64,000 nucleotides of DNA from Aquamicrobium sp. (GCA_019739225.1 JAHHDT010000001.1:930001-994000); one strand, 5' to 3'; numbered from the stretch's first letter, positions 1 to 10,676 are shown. Notes: generated from the sequence alone by a model not told the origin. Program-made: numbers and translations.

Positions 1-194
1 AGTTCGGCGCGGTCTTTGCAAACTCACCGAAAGTCTCGGCGCGCTGGACCGGCACCTACGCCTCCGCGCCGGAGCGCGCGCATTTCCGTGAGCAGGCGGG
101 CGATGACATCCGTCTCGTGATGATCACCAGCGGCACCGGCGCCAGCACGGCTTTTGCCATTGGCGAGGAAACCATCAGCGAGCTATTCAACTGA
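1..194 (+). CDS. FAD-dependent oxidoreductase, C-terminal end (partial; aminophosphonate oxidase type)
   Basis: Only the last 63 codons are in the window; the frame is open from base 3 to a TGA at 192-194. The tail (VMITSGTGASTAFAIGEE, then TISELF) resembles the C-terminal FAD-contacting strand of DadA/D-amino-acid-oxidase-fold flavoproteins, where a Gly-rich turn precedes a helix. The gene lies 54 bp upstream of pbfA. Flavin oxidases of this fold are regular neighbours of pbfA in aminoethylphosphonate loci, where they act on (N-methylated) aminophosphonates. Family assignment rests on a short tail plus context, so the substrate is inference. The start is outside the window. Confidence 0.55.
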   Translation, partial: FGAVFANSPKVSARWTGTYASAPERAHFREQAGDDIRLVMITSGTGASTAFAIGEETISELFN

Positions 195-248
195 GGCGTC
201 CGGCAGCGTGACCGGCGAGGTGCCAGACCGAGGCGGGGAGACGCGGCA

Positions 249-1595
249 ATGAGCATTGTCCACACCGAAGGCGAGTCCAACCGCGCGGCGGCAAGGCAGG
301 AATGGAACGCGCGTCAGCATCATGTGCCGACGCGTGAACTTCTCCAGCGCGACGCAGACGCCTTCCTACACCAGAGCCTGTCGAGCCCCTGCGTATCGAC
401 GATCGCGAAGGCCGAAGGCATCTGGATCGAGGACCTCGCGGGCCGGCGATACATGGATTTCCACGGCAACAGCGTCCACCATATCGGCTACGCCCATCCC
501 CGGCTGGTTGCCGCGATCAAGCAGCAGCTCGACGATCTCAGCTTCGCCCCGCGCCGCTTCGCCTGCGAGCCCGCCGTGGAACTGGCTGAGAAGCTTGGCC
601 GCCTTGCACCGGGCGACCTCTCCAAAGTGCTTTTCACGACCGGCGGCTCCGATGCGATCGAAGTTGCCCTGAAGGTCGCGCGTGCGGCCACCGGACGCTT
701 CAAGACTCTTTCGTTCTGGGACGCCTTCCACGGTGCCGGTTTCGGCGCCGCGAGCGTTGGCGGCGAGGCAACGTTTCGCTCGCAGATCGCCGGCCCGCTC
801 GTCACCGGCGCCGAGCACATCGCGCCATGGGCGAGCCGTAATTGTGCCTACGGCCACGACAGCCTCGAAGCGTCCGCCCGCGCCTGCGCGAACATGATCT
901 CGTATGTGCTTGGCCGCGAGGGCGATTTTGCAGCCGTCATTGCCGAGCCGATGCGCGCCACGCCGCTCGTTCCCGCGCCCGGTTTCTGGAAAGCCGTGCG
1001 CGAAGCCTGCGACCGGCACGGAACCCTGCTCATCTTCGACGAAATCCCGACCGGCCTCGGCAAGACCGGCAGGTTCTTCTCGCACGAGCATGACGGCGTC
1101 GTTCCCGACATTCTCGTCCTCGGCAAGGCGCTCGGTGGCGGCATCCTGCCGATCGCATCGGTCATCGCGCGGCACGATCTCGACGTCGCCGGCGACTATG
1201 CGATCGGTCACTACACCCACGAGAAGAACCCGGTGACGACCCGCGCCGCCCTCACCACCATCGGCATCATTGAAGAGGAAGGCCTCGTCGAGCGCGCCAC
1301 CGAGCTCGGCGGCTACGCCATGGCAAGACTTTCGGAAACCCTGGCCCGCAGCCCTCATTTCGGTGAGGTACGCGGCCGGGGCCTGATGATGGGCGTCGAA
1401 CTGGTAACCGACACCGACAGCTATGCCCCTGCCCGCGAGCTGGCCGAGCGCGTCTATTATCGCTGCCTTGAGGAAGGCCTGAGCTTCAAGATCAGCGCCG
1501 GCAACGTTCTCACTTTATCGCCACCGCTCATTATCGACCGCGAGGATCTCGACCGTGCGTTGGCGACAGTCGAGCGCGCGGTCATGGCCGGCTGA
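249..1595 (+). CDS. pbfA: Class III aminotransferase-fold PLP enzyme, (R)-1-hydroxy-2-aminoethylphosphonate ammonia-lyase (PbfA-like)
   Basis: A 448-residue fold-type I PLP protein. The PLP lysine is K293 in VLGKALGGGILP and the PLP-ring aspartate is D264 in IFDEIPTG; the phosphate-binding GGSDAIE is near residue 130. The N-terminal stretch (FLHQSLSSPC, WIEDLAGRRYMDFHGN) matches what I know of the PbfA group rather than of generic omega-transaminases. PbfA removes ammonia from (R)-1-hydroxy-2-aminoethylphosphonate to give phosphonoacetaldehyde, feeding that compound into the AEP hydrolytic route. The flavin oxidase upstream and the AEP-type importer downstream support this. No phnX or phnW is visible here; they may lie upstream. 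A plain AEP or amino-acid transaminase is the alternative. Confidence 0.8.
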   Translation: MSIVHTEGESNRAAARQEWNARQHHVPTRELLQRDADAFLHQSLSSPCVSTIAKAEGIWIEDLAGRRYMDFHGNSVHHIGYAHPRLVAAIKQQLDDLSFAPRRFACEPAVELAEKLGRLAPGDLSKVLFTTGGSDAIEVALKVARAATGRFKTLSFWDAFHGAGFGAASVGGEATFRSQIAGPLVTGAEHIAPWASRNCAYGHDSLEASARACANMISYVLGREGDFAAVIAEPMRATPLVPAPGFWKAVREACDRHGTLLIFDEIPTGLGKTGRFFSHEHDGVVPDILVLGKALGGGILPIASVIARHDLDVAGDYAIGHYTHEKNPVTTRAALTTIGIIEEEGLVERATELGGYAMARLSETLARSPHFGEVRGRGLMMGVELVTDTDSYAPARELAERVYYRCLEEGLSFKISAGNVLTLSPPLIIDREDLDRALATVERAVMAG

Positions 1596-1607
1596 ACGCC
1601 GGCCTTT
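1586..1607 (+). terminator. Stem-loop overlapping the pbfA stop codon
   Basis: A perfect 7-bp GC-rich stem (1586-1592 with 1598-1604), a 5-base loop holding the pbfA TGA, and then only three T. It is probably a weak terminator or an mRNA 3'-end stabiliser that separates pbfA from phnS. Confidence 0.45.
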
Positions 1608-1799
1608 CGCCAGCATGACGACCCAATGACAAATATCACCGTGCACGATAGTACCATCGATTAAATAGATTTTACTTATCGCGACACTTTCCCCACGATC
1701 CCACCATGGACGTTTTGAAGCCGGCGATACCGGCGTGCCGCAGAGCAGCAGGCGTCCCCTCGCATCCGCTTCAGGTGCCAAATAATGGGGAACACGATC

Positions 1800-2822
1800 A
1801 TGACGACATATCGCGCAGCCGCACTCGCAGCTTTCGCGACGGCTCTTTCCGCCTCGGCTGCATTCGCCCAGACCGAGCTGACCGTCTACACCTCGATCGA
1901 GGCCGTCGACCTCGACCGCTACAAGCAGACTTTCGAAGCCGCCAATCCCGACATCAAAGTCAACTGGGTTCGCGACTCCACCGGCGTCATGACCGCCAAG
2001 CTGCTGGCCGAGAAGGACAACCCGCAGGCCGACGTGGTCTGGGGCGTGGCCGCGACCTCCCTGCTCCTGCTCAAGAGCGAGGGCATGCTTGAGCCCTATG
2101 CGCCGGCCGGTGTCGAAAAGCTGGATCCGAAATTCGTGGATTCCTCCACCCCGCCCAGTTGGGTCGGCATGGACGCCTATGTGGCCGCGCTTTGCTACAA
2201 CACCATCGAGGCGGAGAAGCTTGGCCTCACCCCGCCCAAATCCTGGAAGGACCTGACCAAGCCGGAATACAAGGGCCACGTGGTCATGCCGAACCCGAAC
2301 TCGTCGGGCACCGGCTTCCTCGACGTGTCGGCCTGGATTCAGATGTTCGGCGAGGACGACGCCTGGGCGTTCATGGACGGCCTGCACGAAAACATCGCTG
2401 CCTACACCCACTCCGGCTCCAAGCCCTGCAAGATGGCGGCGGCCGGTGAAACCGTGATCGGCGTATCCTTCGAGTTCCCGGGCGCCAATGCCAAGAAGGC
2501 GGGCGCGCCCATCGACATCATCTTCCCCGAGGAAGGCTCCGGCTGGGAAGCGGAAGCAACCGCCATCATCGCCGGCACCGCCAACCTCGAGGCTGCCCAG
2601 AAGCTGGTCGACTGGTCGATCACCAAGGAAGCCAACGAGATGTACAATGTCGGCTACGCGGTCGTCGCTTATCCCGGCATTGCCAAGCCGGTCGAACACC
2701 TACCCGAGGACATCCCGTCGAAGATGATCGAAAACGACTTCGAATGGGCGGCCAACAACCGCAAGGCCATTCTGGCTGAATGGCAAAAGCGCTACGACGC
2801 AAAGTCCGAACCGAAGGGCTAG
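1800..2822 (+). CDS. phnS: 2-Aminoethylphosphonate ABC transporter substrate-binding protein
   Basis: A periplasmic binding protein of the iron/spermidine-type (type II) fold, 340 residues. A Sec signal peptide, MTTYRAAALAAFATALSASA, ends at AFA-Q before the mature TELTVYTSIE. I chose the ATG at 1800 because GGGGA sits 5-9 bases upstream; an in-frame ATG at 1785 would put five residues ahead of the signal. YTSIE, GVMTAKLLAE and the late TANLEAAQKLVDWSI are typical of AEP and Fe3+ binding proteins. With phnT and phnU downstream it forms the AEP importer. Related proteins bind thiamine, phosphoglycerate or Fe3+, so the ligand assignment rests on the pbfA linkage. Confidence 0.82.
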   Translation: MTTYRAAALAAFATALSASAAFAQTELTVYTSIEAVDLDRYKQTFEAANPDIKVNWVRDSTGVMTAKLLAEKDNPQADVVWGVAATSLLLLKSEGMLEPYAPAGVEKLDPKFVDSSTPPSWVGMDAYVAALCYNTIEAEKLGLTPPKSWKDLTKPEYKGHVVMPNPNSSGTGFLDVSAWIQMFGEDDAWAFMDGLHENIAAYTHSGSKPCKMAAAGETVIGVSFEFPGANAKKAGAPIDIIFPEEGSGWEAEATAIIAGTANLEAAQKLVDWSITKEANEMYNVGYAVVAYPGIAKPVEHLPEDIPSKMIENDFEWAANNRKAILAEWQKRYDAKSEPKG

Positions 2823-2834
2823 CCCCTTGAGGAC

Positions 2835-2871
2835 AAGGCCGGGTGGAGCGATGATCGCGCCCGGCCTTTTT
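2835..2871 (+). terminator. Intrinsic terminator/attenuator between phnS and phnT
   Basis: A perfect 9-bp stem, AAGGCCGGG (2835-2843) with CCCGGCCTT (2860-2868), a 16-base loop, and a T run of five ending at 2871. It lies 12 bp after the phnS stop and 23 bp before phnT. Partial read-through here would give more binding protein than ATPase and permease. Confidence 0.7.
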
Positions 2872-2894
2872 CATGCCAAACAAAAGGTCGTGCG

Positions 2895-4079
2895 ATGAAA
2901 CACGAGACCATTCCCGGCGCGACCAGCGCTGCGGTACGCTCGCGGCTATCCGCGGAAGGGACCGAACCGGTGAAATCGCCTTATCTGCAGATCGAGAACG
3001 TCTGGAAGACCTTTGGCGACTTTGCCGCGCTCAAGGGCATCTCGCTGTCGATCCAGGAAGGTGAGTTCGTCTGCTTCCTCGGCCCCTCCGGATGCGGCAA
3101 GACAACCCTGCTGCGCGCGGTGGCCGGTCTCGATCTTCAGACCCGCGGCACCATCCACCAGGGCGGCAAGGACATATCGGTGCTTCCCCCATCCCAGCGC
3201 GACTACGGCATTGTTTTCCAGTCCTACGCGCTCTTTCCCAATCTGACGATCGAGAAGAACGTCGCCTTCGGCCTTGAAAACACCCGGCGTTCGAAAGCCG
3301 AAATCGCGCAGCGGGTCGCCGAACTTCTCGACCTCGTCGGCCTCGCCAGCCAGGCCAGGAAATATCCTGCCCAGCTTTCCGGAGGCCAGCAGCAGCGCAT
3401 CGCGCTGGCGCGTGCCATCGCCATCTCTCCCGGCCTGCTCCTGCTCGACGAACCGCTGTCAGCGCTCGACGCAAAGGTGCGCGTCCATCTTCGCCATGAG
3501 ATCAAGAACCTGCAGCGCAAGCTGGGCGTGACCACCATCATGGTCACACACGACCAGGAAGAGGCCCTCGCCATGGCCGACCGGATCGTGGTGATGAACC
3601 ACGGCGTGATCGAACAGGTCGGCACGCCCACAGAGGTCTACCGCGAACCGGCAAGCCTCTTCGTCGCCGACTTCATCGGTGAGACGAACCAGTTCCCCGC
3701 CAAGGTGCTGTCCGGCGGCAAGGTGGCCCTCACCGGCACCGAACTCGCCTGCGCGCCGCATGGCTGCGCCACCGGCACACCGGTCACCGCCGTGATCCGC
3801 CCCGTCGACGTCATTCCCCATCGCGACGGCACCCGCACGCCCGGCACCTCGGATGCGGTCGCCACGACCGACAACCTGATCGACGTCGACGTGCGCGAGA
3901 TGGAATTTCTCGGCGGCTTCTGGCGCACCCGCCTTGCCTCGCCGCGCTTTGGCGACGGCCTGCTGGTCGCCGATTTCTCCATCAATGCCGTGCGCAGGCT
4001 CGACATCGCCGAGGGCAGCGCCATGAGCGTCGAACTCCCCCGCGACCGGGTGCTCGTCTTTCCCGAGAGGGCCGCCTGA
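2895..4079 (+). CDS. phnT: 2-Aminoethylphosphonate ABC transporter ATP-binding protein
   Basis: A 394-residue ABC ATPase of the CUT1/MOI type. Walker A GPSGCGKTT is near residue 63, the Q-loop at VFQSYALFPNLT, the signature LSGGQQQRIALARA near 161, Walker B LLLLDEPLSALD near 182, and the H-loop at IMVTHDQEEA. After residue 240 (VADFIGETNQFPAK) comes a TOBE-like regulatory domain. The ATG at 2895 has AAAGG upstream, but the ABC domain proper starts only at about residue 26; a GTG at 2971 is a possible alternative start. One base separates its stop from the permease ATG, so the two are translationally coupled. Confidence 0.85.
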   Translation: MKHETIPGATSAAVRSRLSAEGTEPVKSPYLQIENVWKTFGDFAALKGISLSIQEGEFVCFLGPSGCGKTTLLRAVAGLDLQTRGTIHQGGKDISVLPPSQRDYGIVFQSYALFPNLTIEKNVAFGLENTRRSKAEIAQRVAELLDLVGLASQARKYPAQLSGGQQQRIALARAIAISPGLLLLDEPLSALDAKVRVHLRHEIKNLQRKLGVTTIMVTHDQEEALAMADRIVVMNHGVIEQVGTPTEVYREPASLFVADFIGETNQFPAKVLSGGKVALTGTELACAPHGCATGTPVTAVIRPVDVIPHRDGTRTPGTSDAVATTDNLIDVDVREMEFLGGFWRTRLASPRFGDGLLVADFSINAVRRLDIAEGSAMSVELPRDRVLVFPERAA

Positions 4080-4080
4080 C

Positions 4081-6096
4081 ATGACCGCCGCAACGCTCGA
4101 AATCCCCAGGGGCCGCGCGTTGCGGACCAGGGTCTCCGGCGACGATCTCGTCAAGCGCGGCTTGATGGTGGTCATCTCGCTCTATCTGTTGGTGGCGCTT
4201 GCCGCCCCGCTCTACGTCCTGCTGTCAAAGTCCGTCTCGACCTACGAGTTCGACCTGACCGCCTTCGAGCTCCAGCGCAGCGACGAAAGCGCCACGACCT
4301 GGAGCGAGCCGAAGACGGTCGCCACGCTCAATGAGGAAGTCGGCAGCGTCATCACGCCGGACCAGTTGAACACCGGCTCGGACGGCCGCCTCTCCCTGAC
4401 CGACCTCTATCCCGACTTCAGCTTCCGCAGCCCGGTCATGTACCGCATCCGCGGCACGAGCGACGACGCCGCCTATCTGGTGGGCTCGGAGCTGCATCGC
4501 GGTACCGAATGGCTGGAACTCGATTCCAACACCTTCCGCCGCGTAGTGATCCGCCCCTCGGCATCGCTCGGGCTCGACAACTTCGTCGCCTATTTCTCGA
4601 CGCCCGCGCTCGCACAGTCGATCGCCAATTCGGTACTGATGGGTGTCATCAGTACCGTACTGGTCATCAGCATCGCCTTCGGCCTCGCCTACGCGCTCAA
4701 CCGAAGCTGCATGCCGTTAAAAGGCTTTTTCAGGCTCGTCACAACGATCCCCATTCTCGTGCCGTCGCTGCTGCCGGGCATCGCGCTGGTCTATCTCTTC
4801 GGCAATCAGGGCCTGTTGAAGGGCCTCATGATGGGCCATTCCATCTACGGCCCGATCGGCATCGTCATCGGTTCGGTGTTCTTCACCCTGCCCCACGCGC
4901 TGCTCATCATCTCGACCGCGCTATCGGTGGCCGACCAGCGCCACTACGAGGCCGCGCAGTCTCTCAGGTCGAGCCCATGGCGCACCTTCTGGACCGTCAC
5001 GGTTCCCGGCGCGCGTTACGGCATCATTTCCGCAGCCTTCGTGGTGTTCACGCTCGTCATCACCGATTTCGGCCTGCCGAAGGTGATCGGCGGCCAGTAC
5101 AACGTGCTAGCCGTCGACATCTACAAGCAGGTCATCGGCCAGCAGAATTTCGAGATGGGCGCGGTGGTGGCGGTGCTGCTGCTGGTGCCCGCCGTCGCTG
5201 CCTTCTTCGTCGACAGCGCCATCCGCAAGCGCCAGGTAGCGTTGCTGTCTGCGCGTTCGGTGCCCTATCAGCCGAAGCCCGATCGCGGTTTCGATACGGC
5301 CTGTTTCGTCTATTGCTCAGCCGTCGCCCTATTCATCCTGATGATGATCGGCGTGTGCCAGTTCGCGGCGACGGTGAAATTCTGGCCCTACGACCTGACA
5401 CCCAGCCTAAACAACTTCCGCTTCGACCTGATGGATGGCGGCGGTTGGGGCGCCTATTACAACTCGATCGTGATGGCGCTGCTCACCGCCGTCTTCGGCA
5501 CGATCATCGTCTTCGTCGGCGCCTACATGGTGGAAAAGACCGACGGCTTCGCGGCCGGCCGCACACTCTTCCAGTTCCTTGCCATGCTGCCGATGGCCGT
5601 GCCGGGCATGGTCCTCGGCCTCTCCTTCATCTTCTTCTTCAACGATCCGGCAAACCCGTTCAACGCGATCTACGGAACGATGGCGATCCTGGTGGTCTCC
5701 ACCGTCACCCACTTCTATACGGTGTCGCACCTCACGGCGCTGACCGCGCTCAACCAGATGGATCGGGAGTTCGAGCCCGTCGCGGCCTCGCTCAAGCAGC
5801 CGTTCCACCGCCTGTTCTTCCGGGTGACGGTGCCGGTTTCCCTGCCCGCCATCCTCGACATATCGATTTACCTGTTCGTCAATGCGATGACGACGGTCTC
5901 GGCGGTGGTGTTCCTCTATTCCACGCAGACGCAGCTCGCCTCGGTGGCCGTGCTCAACATGGACGATGCCGGCGACATCGCGCCCGCGGCTGCCATGGGC
6001 ATGATGATCTTCTACACCAACGTCGCCGCGCGGCTGCTGCACGGTATCGTGTCAAGGCTGCTGCTGAAGCGCTCGCAGGCCTGGCGGCAGCGATAG
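4081..6096 (+). CDS. phnU: 2-Aminoethylphosphonate ABC transporter permease, two permease halves fused
   Basis: A 671-residue inner-membrane protein made of two BPD-transport permease domains, as in AEP and Fe3+ importers with one double-length permease. The first coupling (EAA) loop is EAAQSLRSSPWRTFWTVTVPGA in position but degenerate in its last residues; the second is around EPVAASLKQPFHRLFFRVTVP. About 130 residues lie between the first hydrophobic segment (residues 28-48) and the next (about 178 on); this part is hydrophilic, with Thr/Glu-rich beta-like sequence, and is predicted to be periplasmic. The gene is the last of the operon; a terminator facing the opposite way follows. Confidence 0.84.
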   Translation: MTAATLEIPRGRALRTRVSGDDLVKRGLMVVISLYLLVALAAPLYVLLSKSVSTYEFDLTAFELQRSDESATTWSEPKTVATLNEEVGSVITPDQLNTGSDGRLSLTDLYPDFSFRSPVMYRIRGTSDDAAYLVGSELHRGTEWLELDSNTFRRVVIRPSASLGLDNFVAYFSTPALAQSIANSVLMGVISTVLVISIAFGLAYALNRSCMPLKGFFRLVTTIPILVPSLLPGIALVYLFGNQGLLKGLMMGHSIYGPIGIVIGSVFFTLPHALLIISTALSVADQRHYEAAQSLRSSPWRTFWTVTVPGARYGIISAAFVVFTLVITDFGLPKVIGGQYNVLAVDIYKQVIGQQNFEMGAVVAVLLLVPAVAAFFVDSAIRKRQVALLSARSVPYQPKPDRGFDTACFVYCSAVALFILMMIGVCQFAATVKFWPYDLTPSLNNFRFDLMDGGGWGAYYNSIVMALLTAVFGTIIVFVGAYMVEKTDGFAAGRTLFQFLAMLPMAVPGMVLGLSFIFFFNDPANPFNAIYGTMAILVVSTVTHFYTVSHLTALTALNQMDREFEPVAASLKQPFHRLFFRVTVPVSLPAILDISIYLFVNAMTTVSAVVFLYSTQTQLASVAVLNMDDAGDIAPAAAMGMMIFYTNVAARLLHGIVSRLLLKRSQAWRQR

Positions 6097-6125
6097 CGCC
6101 TCTTTGCCCACGGCTTGCTGTAGAT

Positions 6126-6153
6126 AGAAAAGGGCCCGCACAAGGCGGGCCCT
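6126..6153 (-). terminator. Intrinsic terminator for the sugar ABC operon
   Basis: A perfect 9-bp stem, AGGGCCCGC (6131-6139) with GCGGGCCCT (6145-6153), and a 5-base loop. On the minus strand it is followed by TTTTC, which fits termination of the operon ending at 6181. It can also act as a barrier for the convergent phnU transcript, though there is no T run on the plus side. Confidence 0.75.
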
Positions 6154-6180
6154 CTGCATATCGGACGGTGCCGCTTGGGA

Positions 6181-7116
6181 TCAGAACGCCGGTTCGACGC
6201 TGTCGACATTCGCCTTCGTCACGACCGTGAGCGGGATCGGCAGGCGGGCGCCGACTTCCTTGCCGTCGAGGATCTCGGCCATGGTCTCGATGGCGAGTTT
6301 GCCGTCTTCCACCGGCGACTGGACGATCGTCGAATACATCTCACCCGACTTGATCGACTCGAACGCGTCCTTCTGGCCGTTGATGCCGACGATCGGCGGC
6401 GTCGGCTCGCCGGGCTTGGCTTCCTTCCACGCGTCGATGAAACCGCGCGCCATCGTGTCGTCGTTGGCGTAGACGCCGTCGATGCCATCGCCGAAGCGGG
6501 TGATGAGGTCGCGGCTGACCACCAGCGCCTTCTGCTGGTCGAAATCGGCATTCACCGTGTCGAGCACCTCGAGCTTGCTGCCGATCTCGGCAAGGCGATC
6601 CACGAAGCCGCCGACGCGGCCGATGGTCGTGCCATTGCCGGCCTGCCCGGCGATCACGACGACGGAGCCTTCGCCGCCCAGCGCGTCATTAAGCGAATCC
6701 GCGGCCATCTCGCCTTCCTCGTAGACGTCCGGTCCGGTGAAGGACTTGATGAACTGGTTGGCCTGCTCGTCCATCGGCGAGTTGATGAGGATCGACGGGA
6801 TTTCCGCCTGCTGCGCCCGCGCGAGGCCGGGAATGTAGGCCTGCGGGTCGAGCGGCCACAGGATGATGCCGTCGGCGTTGCGCGCGATGCAGGTGTTGAG
6901 CTGCTCGGTGCCGGTCTGAACGTCGAAGTTCTGGCTGAGCGTGATGACCTCAATGCCGAGTTCCTTGGCGCGCGCCTCCAGCGCCTCGTTGGCTGGCGTG
7001 GCATAGGCATGCGCGTCGGCAGCGGTGACGTAGCAGACGGTCTTGGCTTCCGCCACACCCACTGAGGCAAGCAGCGCCAGCGCGCTGACAATCATTCCGG
7101 TTTTCGTCTTGGTCAT
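6181..7116 (-). CDS. Sugar ABC transporter substrate-binding protein (RbsB-like)
   Basis: A 311-residue type I periplasmic binding protein (Peripla_BP_4 family). The signal peptide is the first 24 residues (MTKTKTGMIVSALALLASVG...AEA) and the mature chain starts KTVCYVTAAD. Typical sugar-binding segments are NADGIILWPLDP, IPSILINSPMD and DGVYANDDTMARGF. It is the last gene of a minus-strand run with two permeases and a double ATPase. The position next to an L-fucose oxidation locus suggests L-fucose or another 6-deoxyhexose or aldose as ligand; the fold alone does not decide the sugar. Confidence 0.85.
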   Translation of the reverse strand: MTKTKTGMIVSALALLASVGVAEAKTVCYVTAADAHAYATPANEALEARAKELGIEVITLSQNFDVQTGTEQLNTCIARNADGIILWPLDPQAYIPGLARAQQAEIPSILINSPMDEQANQFIKSFTGPDVYEEGEMAADSLNDALGGEGSVVVIAGQAGNGTTIGRVGGFVDRLAEIGSKLEVLDTVNADFDQQKALVVSRDLITRFGDGIDGVYANDDTMARGFIDAWKEAKPGEPTPPIVGINGQKDAFESIKSGEMYSTIVQSPVEDGKLAIETMAEILDGKEVGARLPIPLTVVTKANVDSVEPAF

Positions 7117-7143
7117 GGTTTCCTCCTTAAAATCTCAAGATTT

Positions 7144-8106
7144 TCAGCCCGATGCGCCTGCCGCCGCATGTGTGCGCGGGCCAGGCCGCACCGTACGGTC
7201 GAGAACGACAAGCAGAATGAGGATGAGGCCGGCGACGACCTGCTGGATGTAGGCGGGCACCGACTGAAACTCCATCGCCGTGGTCAGCGCCGCGATCGTC
7301 AGCACGCCACCCAGCGTGCCGAGTGCCGAGCCACGCCCGCCCTCGATGCGCGTGCCGCCGACCACCACCGCCGCGATCACCGTGACGATCAGCTCTGCGC
7401 CGAACACTGGCGAGCCGGTATTCGTGGTCAGGCTCTGGAGAACGCCGGCCACACCCGCCAGCGTTCCGGCAAAAACGAAGGCGAGGAACACGGTCCGGCC
7501 AGGCGCAATGCCACTCGCCTCGGCTGCGTCGGCATTGGAGCCGACCGCGAACAGGTTGCGCCCCGCCACGGTGCGCGTCAGCCAGAAGTGCAGCAGCAGG
7601 ATCGAGCCGACGAACAGCGCGCTGCGCAGAGTGAATATTTCGAAATAGATCTTCGACAGGGCCAGTGACAGCATGATGTCCGTGCCCGGAACCGGCTGGC
7701 TGTCGGTCAGCCAATGTGCGACCGACCGGAAGATCAGCATCGTTGCAAGCGTGGCAACCAGCGCGTTGACCTTGAAGACGACCGAGAGCAGCCCGTTGAA
7801 GGCGCCGGCCGCCGCACCCGCAAGCACCCCGACAAGTGCTGCGGGCCAGATGCCGATGGCCGGCTGCAGCATGACCGCCGTGATGCCGGCCAGCGCAAAG
7901 GTCGAGCCCACCGAAAGATCGATCTGGCGGGCGATGAGCAACACCGTCATCCCGATCGCGATGATGCCGATGGCGGCGCTGCGGTCGAGCCCCAGGCTGA
8001 GCGTCGTGACGCTCAGGAATCCGGGAACCGTCAGCGACGCGACCAGCAGCGTCAGCCCAAGAATGACAGCGACGCGGTAGCGGACGAGCCGTGCGATCGG
8101 AGTCAT
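7144..8106 (-). CDS. Sugar ABC transporter permease (RbsC-like), second subunit
   Basis: A 320-residue polytopic permease of the BPD_transp_2 (ribose/xylose) family with 8-10 hydrophobic segments. The family region RQIDLSVGSTFALAG and the cytoplasmic coupling region near AVGSNADAAEASGIAPGRT are present. Its ATG at 8106 overlaps the stop of the upstream permease (ATGA), so it is translationally coupled and probably forms a heterodimer with it. The spacer of 27 bp to the binding-protein gene carries its ribosome site (GGAGGA). Confidence 0.85.
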   Translation of the reverse strand: MTPIARLVRYRVAVILGLTLLVASLTVPGFLSVTTLSLGLDRSAAIGIIAIGMTVLLIARQIDLSVGSTFALAGITAVMLQPAIGIWPAALVGVLAGAAAGAFNGLLSVVFKVNALVATLATMLIFRSVAHWLTDSQPVPGTDIMLSLALSKIYFEIFTLRSALFVGSILLLHFWLTRTVAGRNLFAVGSNADAAEASGIAPGRTVFLAFVFAGTLAGVAGVLQSLTTNTGSPVFGAELIVTVIAAVVVGGTRIEGGRGSALGTLGGVLTIAALTTAMEFQSVPAYIQQVVAGLILILLVVLDRTVRPGPRTHAAAGASG

Positions 8107-9100
8107 CAAGCCCCTCCCCGCCTGCGAAGCGCGACATCCAGCGCGACCGCGCCGGCGATCAGCAATCCGAGCACGAAGCCCTGCACCGGCGTGCGCACGC
8201 CCTGAAGCACCATCACATTGGTCAGCAACTGCACGAACACCAGCCCGGCAATCGCGCGCGGCACCGAGCCGAAGCCGCCCATGATCGAGATACCGCCGAC
8301 GACGACAGCCGTTATGGCGCTGAACTCGTAGCCCGTGCCTACCAACGGTCGCGCGCTTTGAAGGGTTAGCCCCAGCAGCGCGCCGCTTAAGCCCGAGCAC
8401 AGCGCGGTAATCACGAATGCGCCTGCCTTGACCGCCCGCACCGGCACCGCGCTCGCCTCGGCGGCGCTGTAGTTGCCGCCCGTGGCCACCGTCCATCGGC
8501 CCCAATAGGAGCGCGACAGCACGAAGTGGCCGACAATCGCCACGGCGAGGAAGATCAGAACGATTGCGGGTATGCCGAACACGCGGCTTTTCACCAGCGC
8601 GGCCGTGTCCGGGTTCGTGCCATAGACGATCACGCCACCGACCGCCGCCTGCACGATGCCGAGCACGATCGTGCCCACGCCGAGCGTCGCGATGATCGGA
8701 TTGATGCCGATATAGCCGATCAGCAGACCACTCATCAGCCCGCAGAAACCGGCCAGCGCGATCGCCGCAGCGAAGGCCGGCACCGGGCCGATGACGGGTT
8801 GCAGGGCAAGCGACAGGATGGCCCCGCACGCGATCGTCGCCGGCACCGACAGGTCGGCAAGCCCGCCCACCACAAGCACGAAGGTCATGCCCACGACGAC
8901 GATGCCAACGATCGCCATGGAGGTCAGTACATTGACGAAATTGCCTGCCGTGAAGAAGACCGGGCTGGCCAGAGAGCCGTAGATCAGCACCGCCAGGATC
9001 GCGATCGCAAGCCCGCCACGGGACAGGAGATCGACCAGAGGGCTTCCGCCCCGAAAACGTTCGTTCGTTGTATCTTGCTGCATCTGTATCGGGACGTCCG

Positions 9101-9104
<4 letters not shown>
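8106..9104 (-). CDS. Sugar ABC transporter permease (RbsC-like), first subunit
   Basis: A 332-residue polytopic permease, paralogous to the next gene downstream. Conserved parts are MTFVLVVGGLADLSVPA, GINPIIATLGVGTI and the coupling region ATGGNYSAAEASAVP. I use the GTG at 9104: it forms a GTGA overlap with the stop of the ATPase gene and has GGAGGAGG at good spacing. The family's usual IDLSVG motif reads ADLSVP here, a small departure seen in one of the two permeases only. Confidence 0.85.
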
Positions 9105-10600
<1,496 letters not shown>

Positions 10601-10660
10601 ACCCTTCCTCCCGATCGCGCGCCCCTGCCCTTCGTTTCGGTATCGGATGCGCATTGTTCT

Positions 10661-10676
10661 ATTACACTAATATAAT
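10661..10676. promoter_or_regulatory. Candidate GntR operator, copy 2 (transporter promoter)
   Basis: ATTACACTAATATAAT, differing in one base from the copy at 13272-13287. It is AT-rich in a GC-rich surrounding and lies 61 bp upstream of the ABC ATPase start. Confidence 0.55.

Noticed and set aside
4509-6230. 573-codon plus-strand frame overlapping phnU in another frame
   Set aside because: Arg/His/Pro-rich frame-shift shadow; the true frame has permease membrane segments and both coupling loops.
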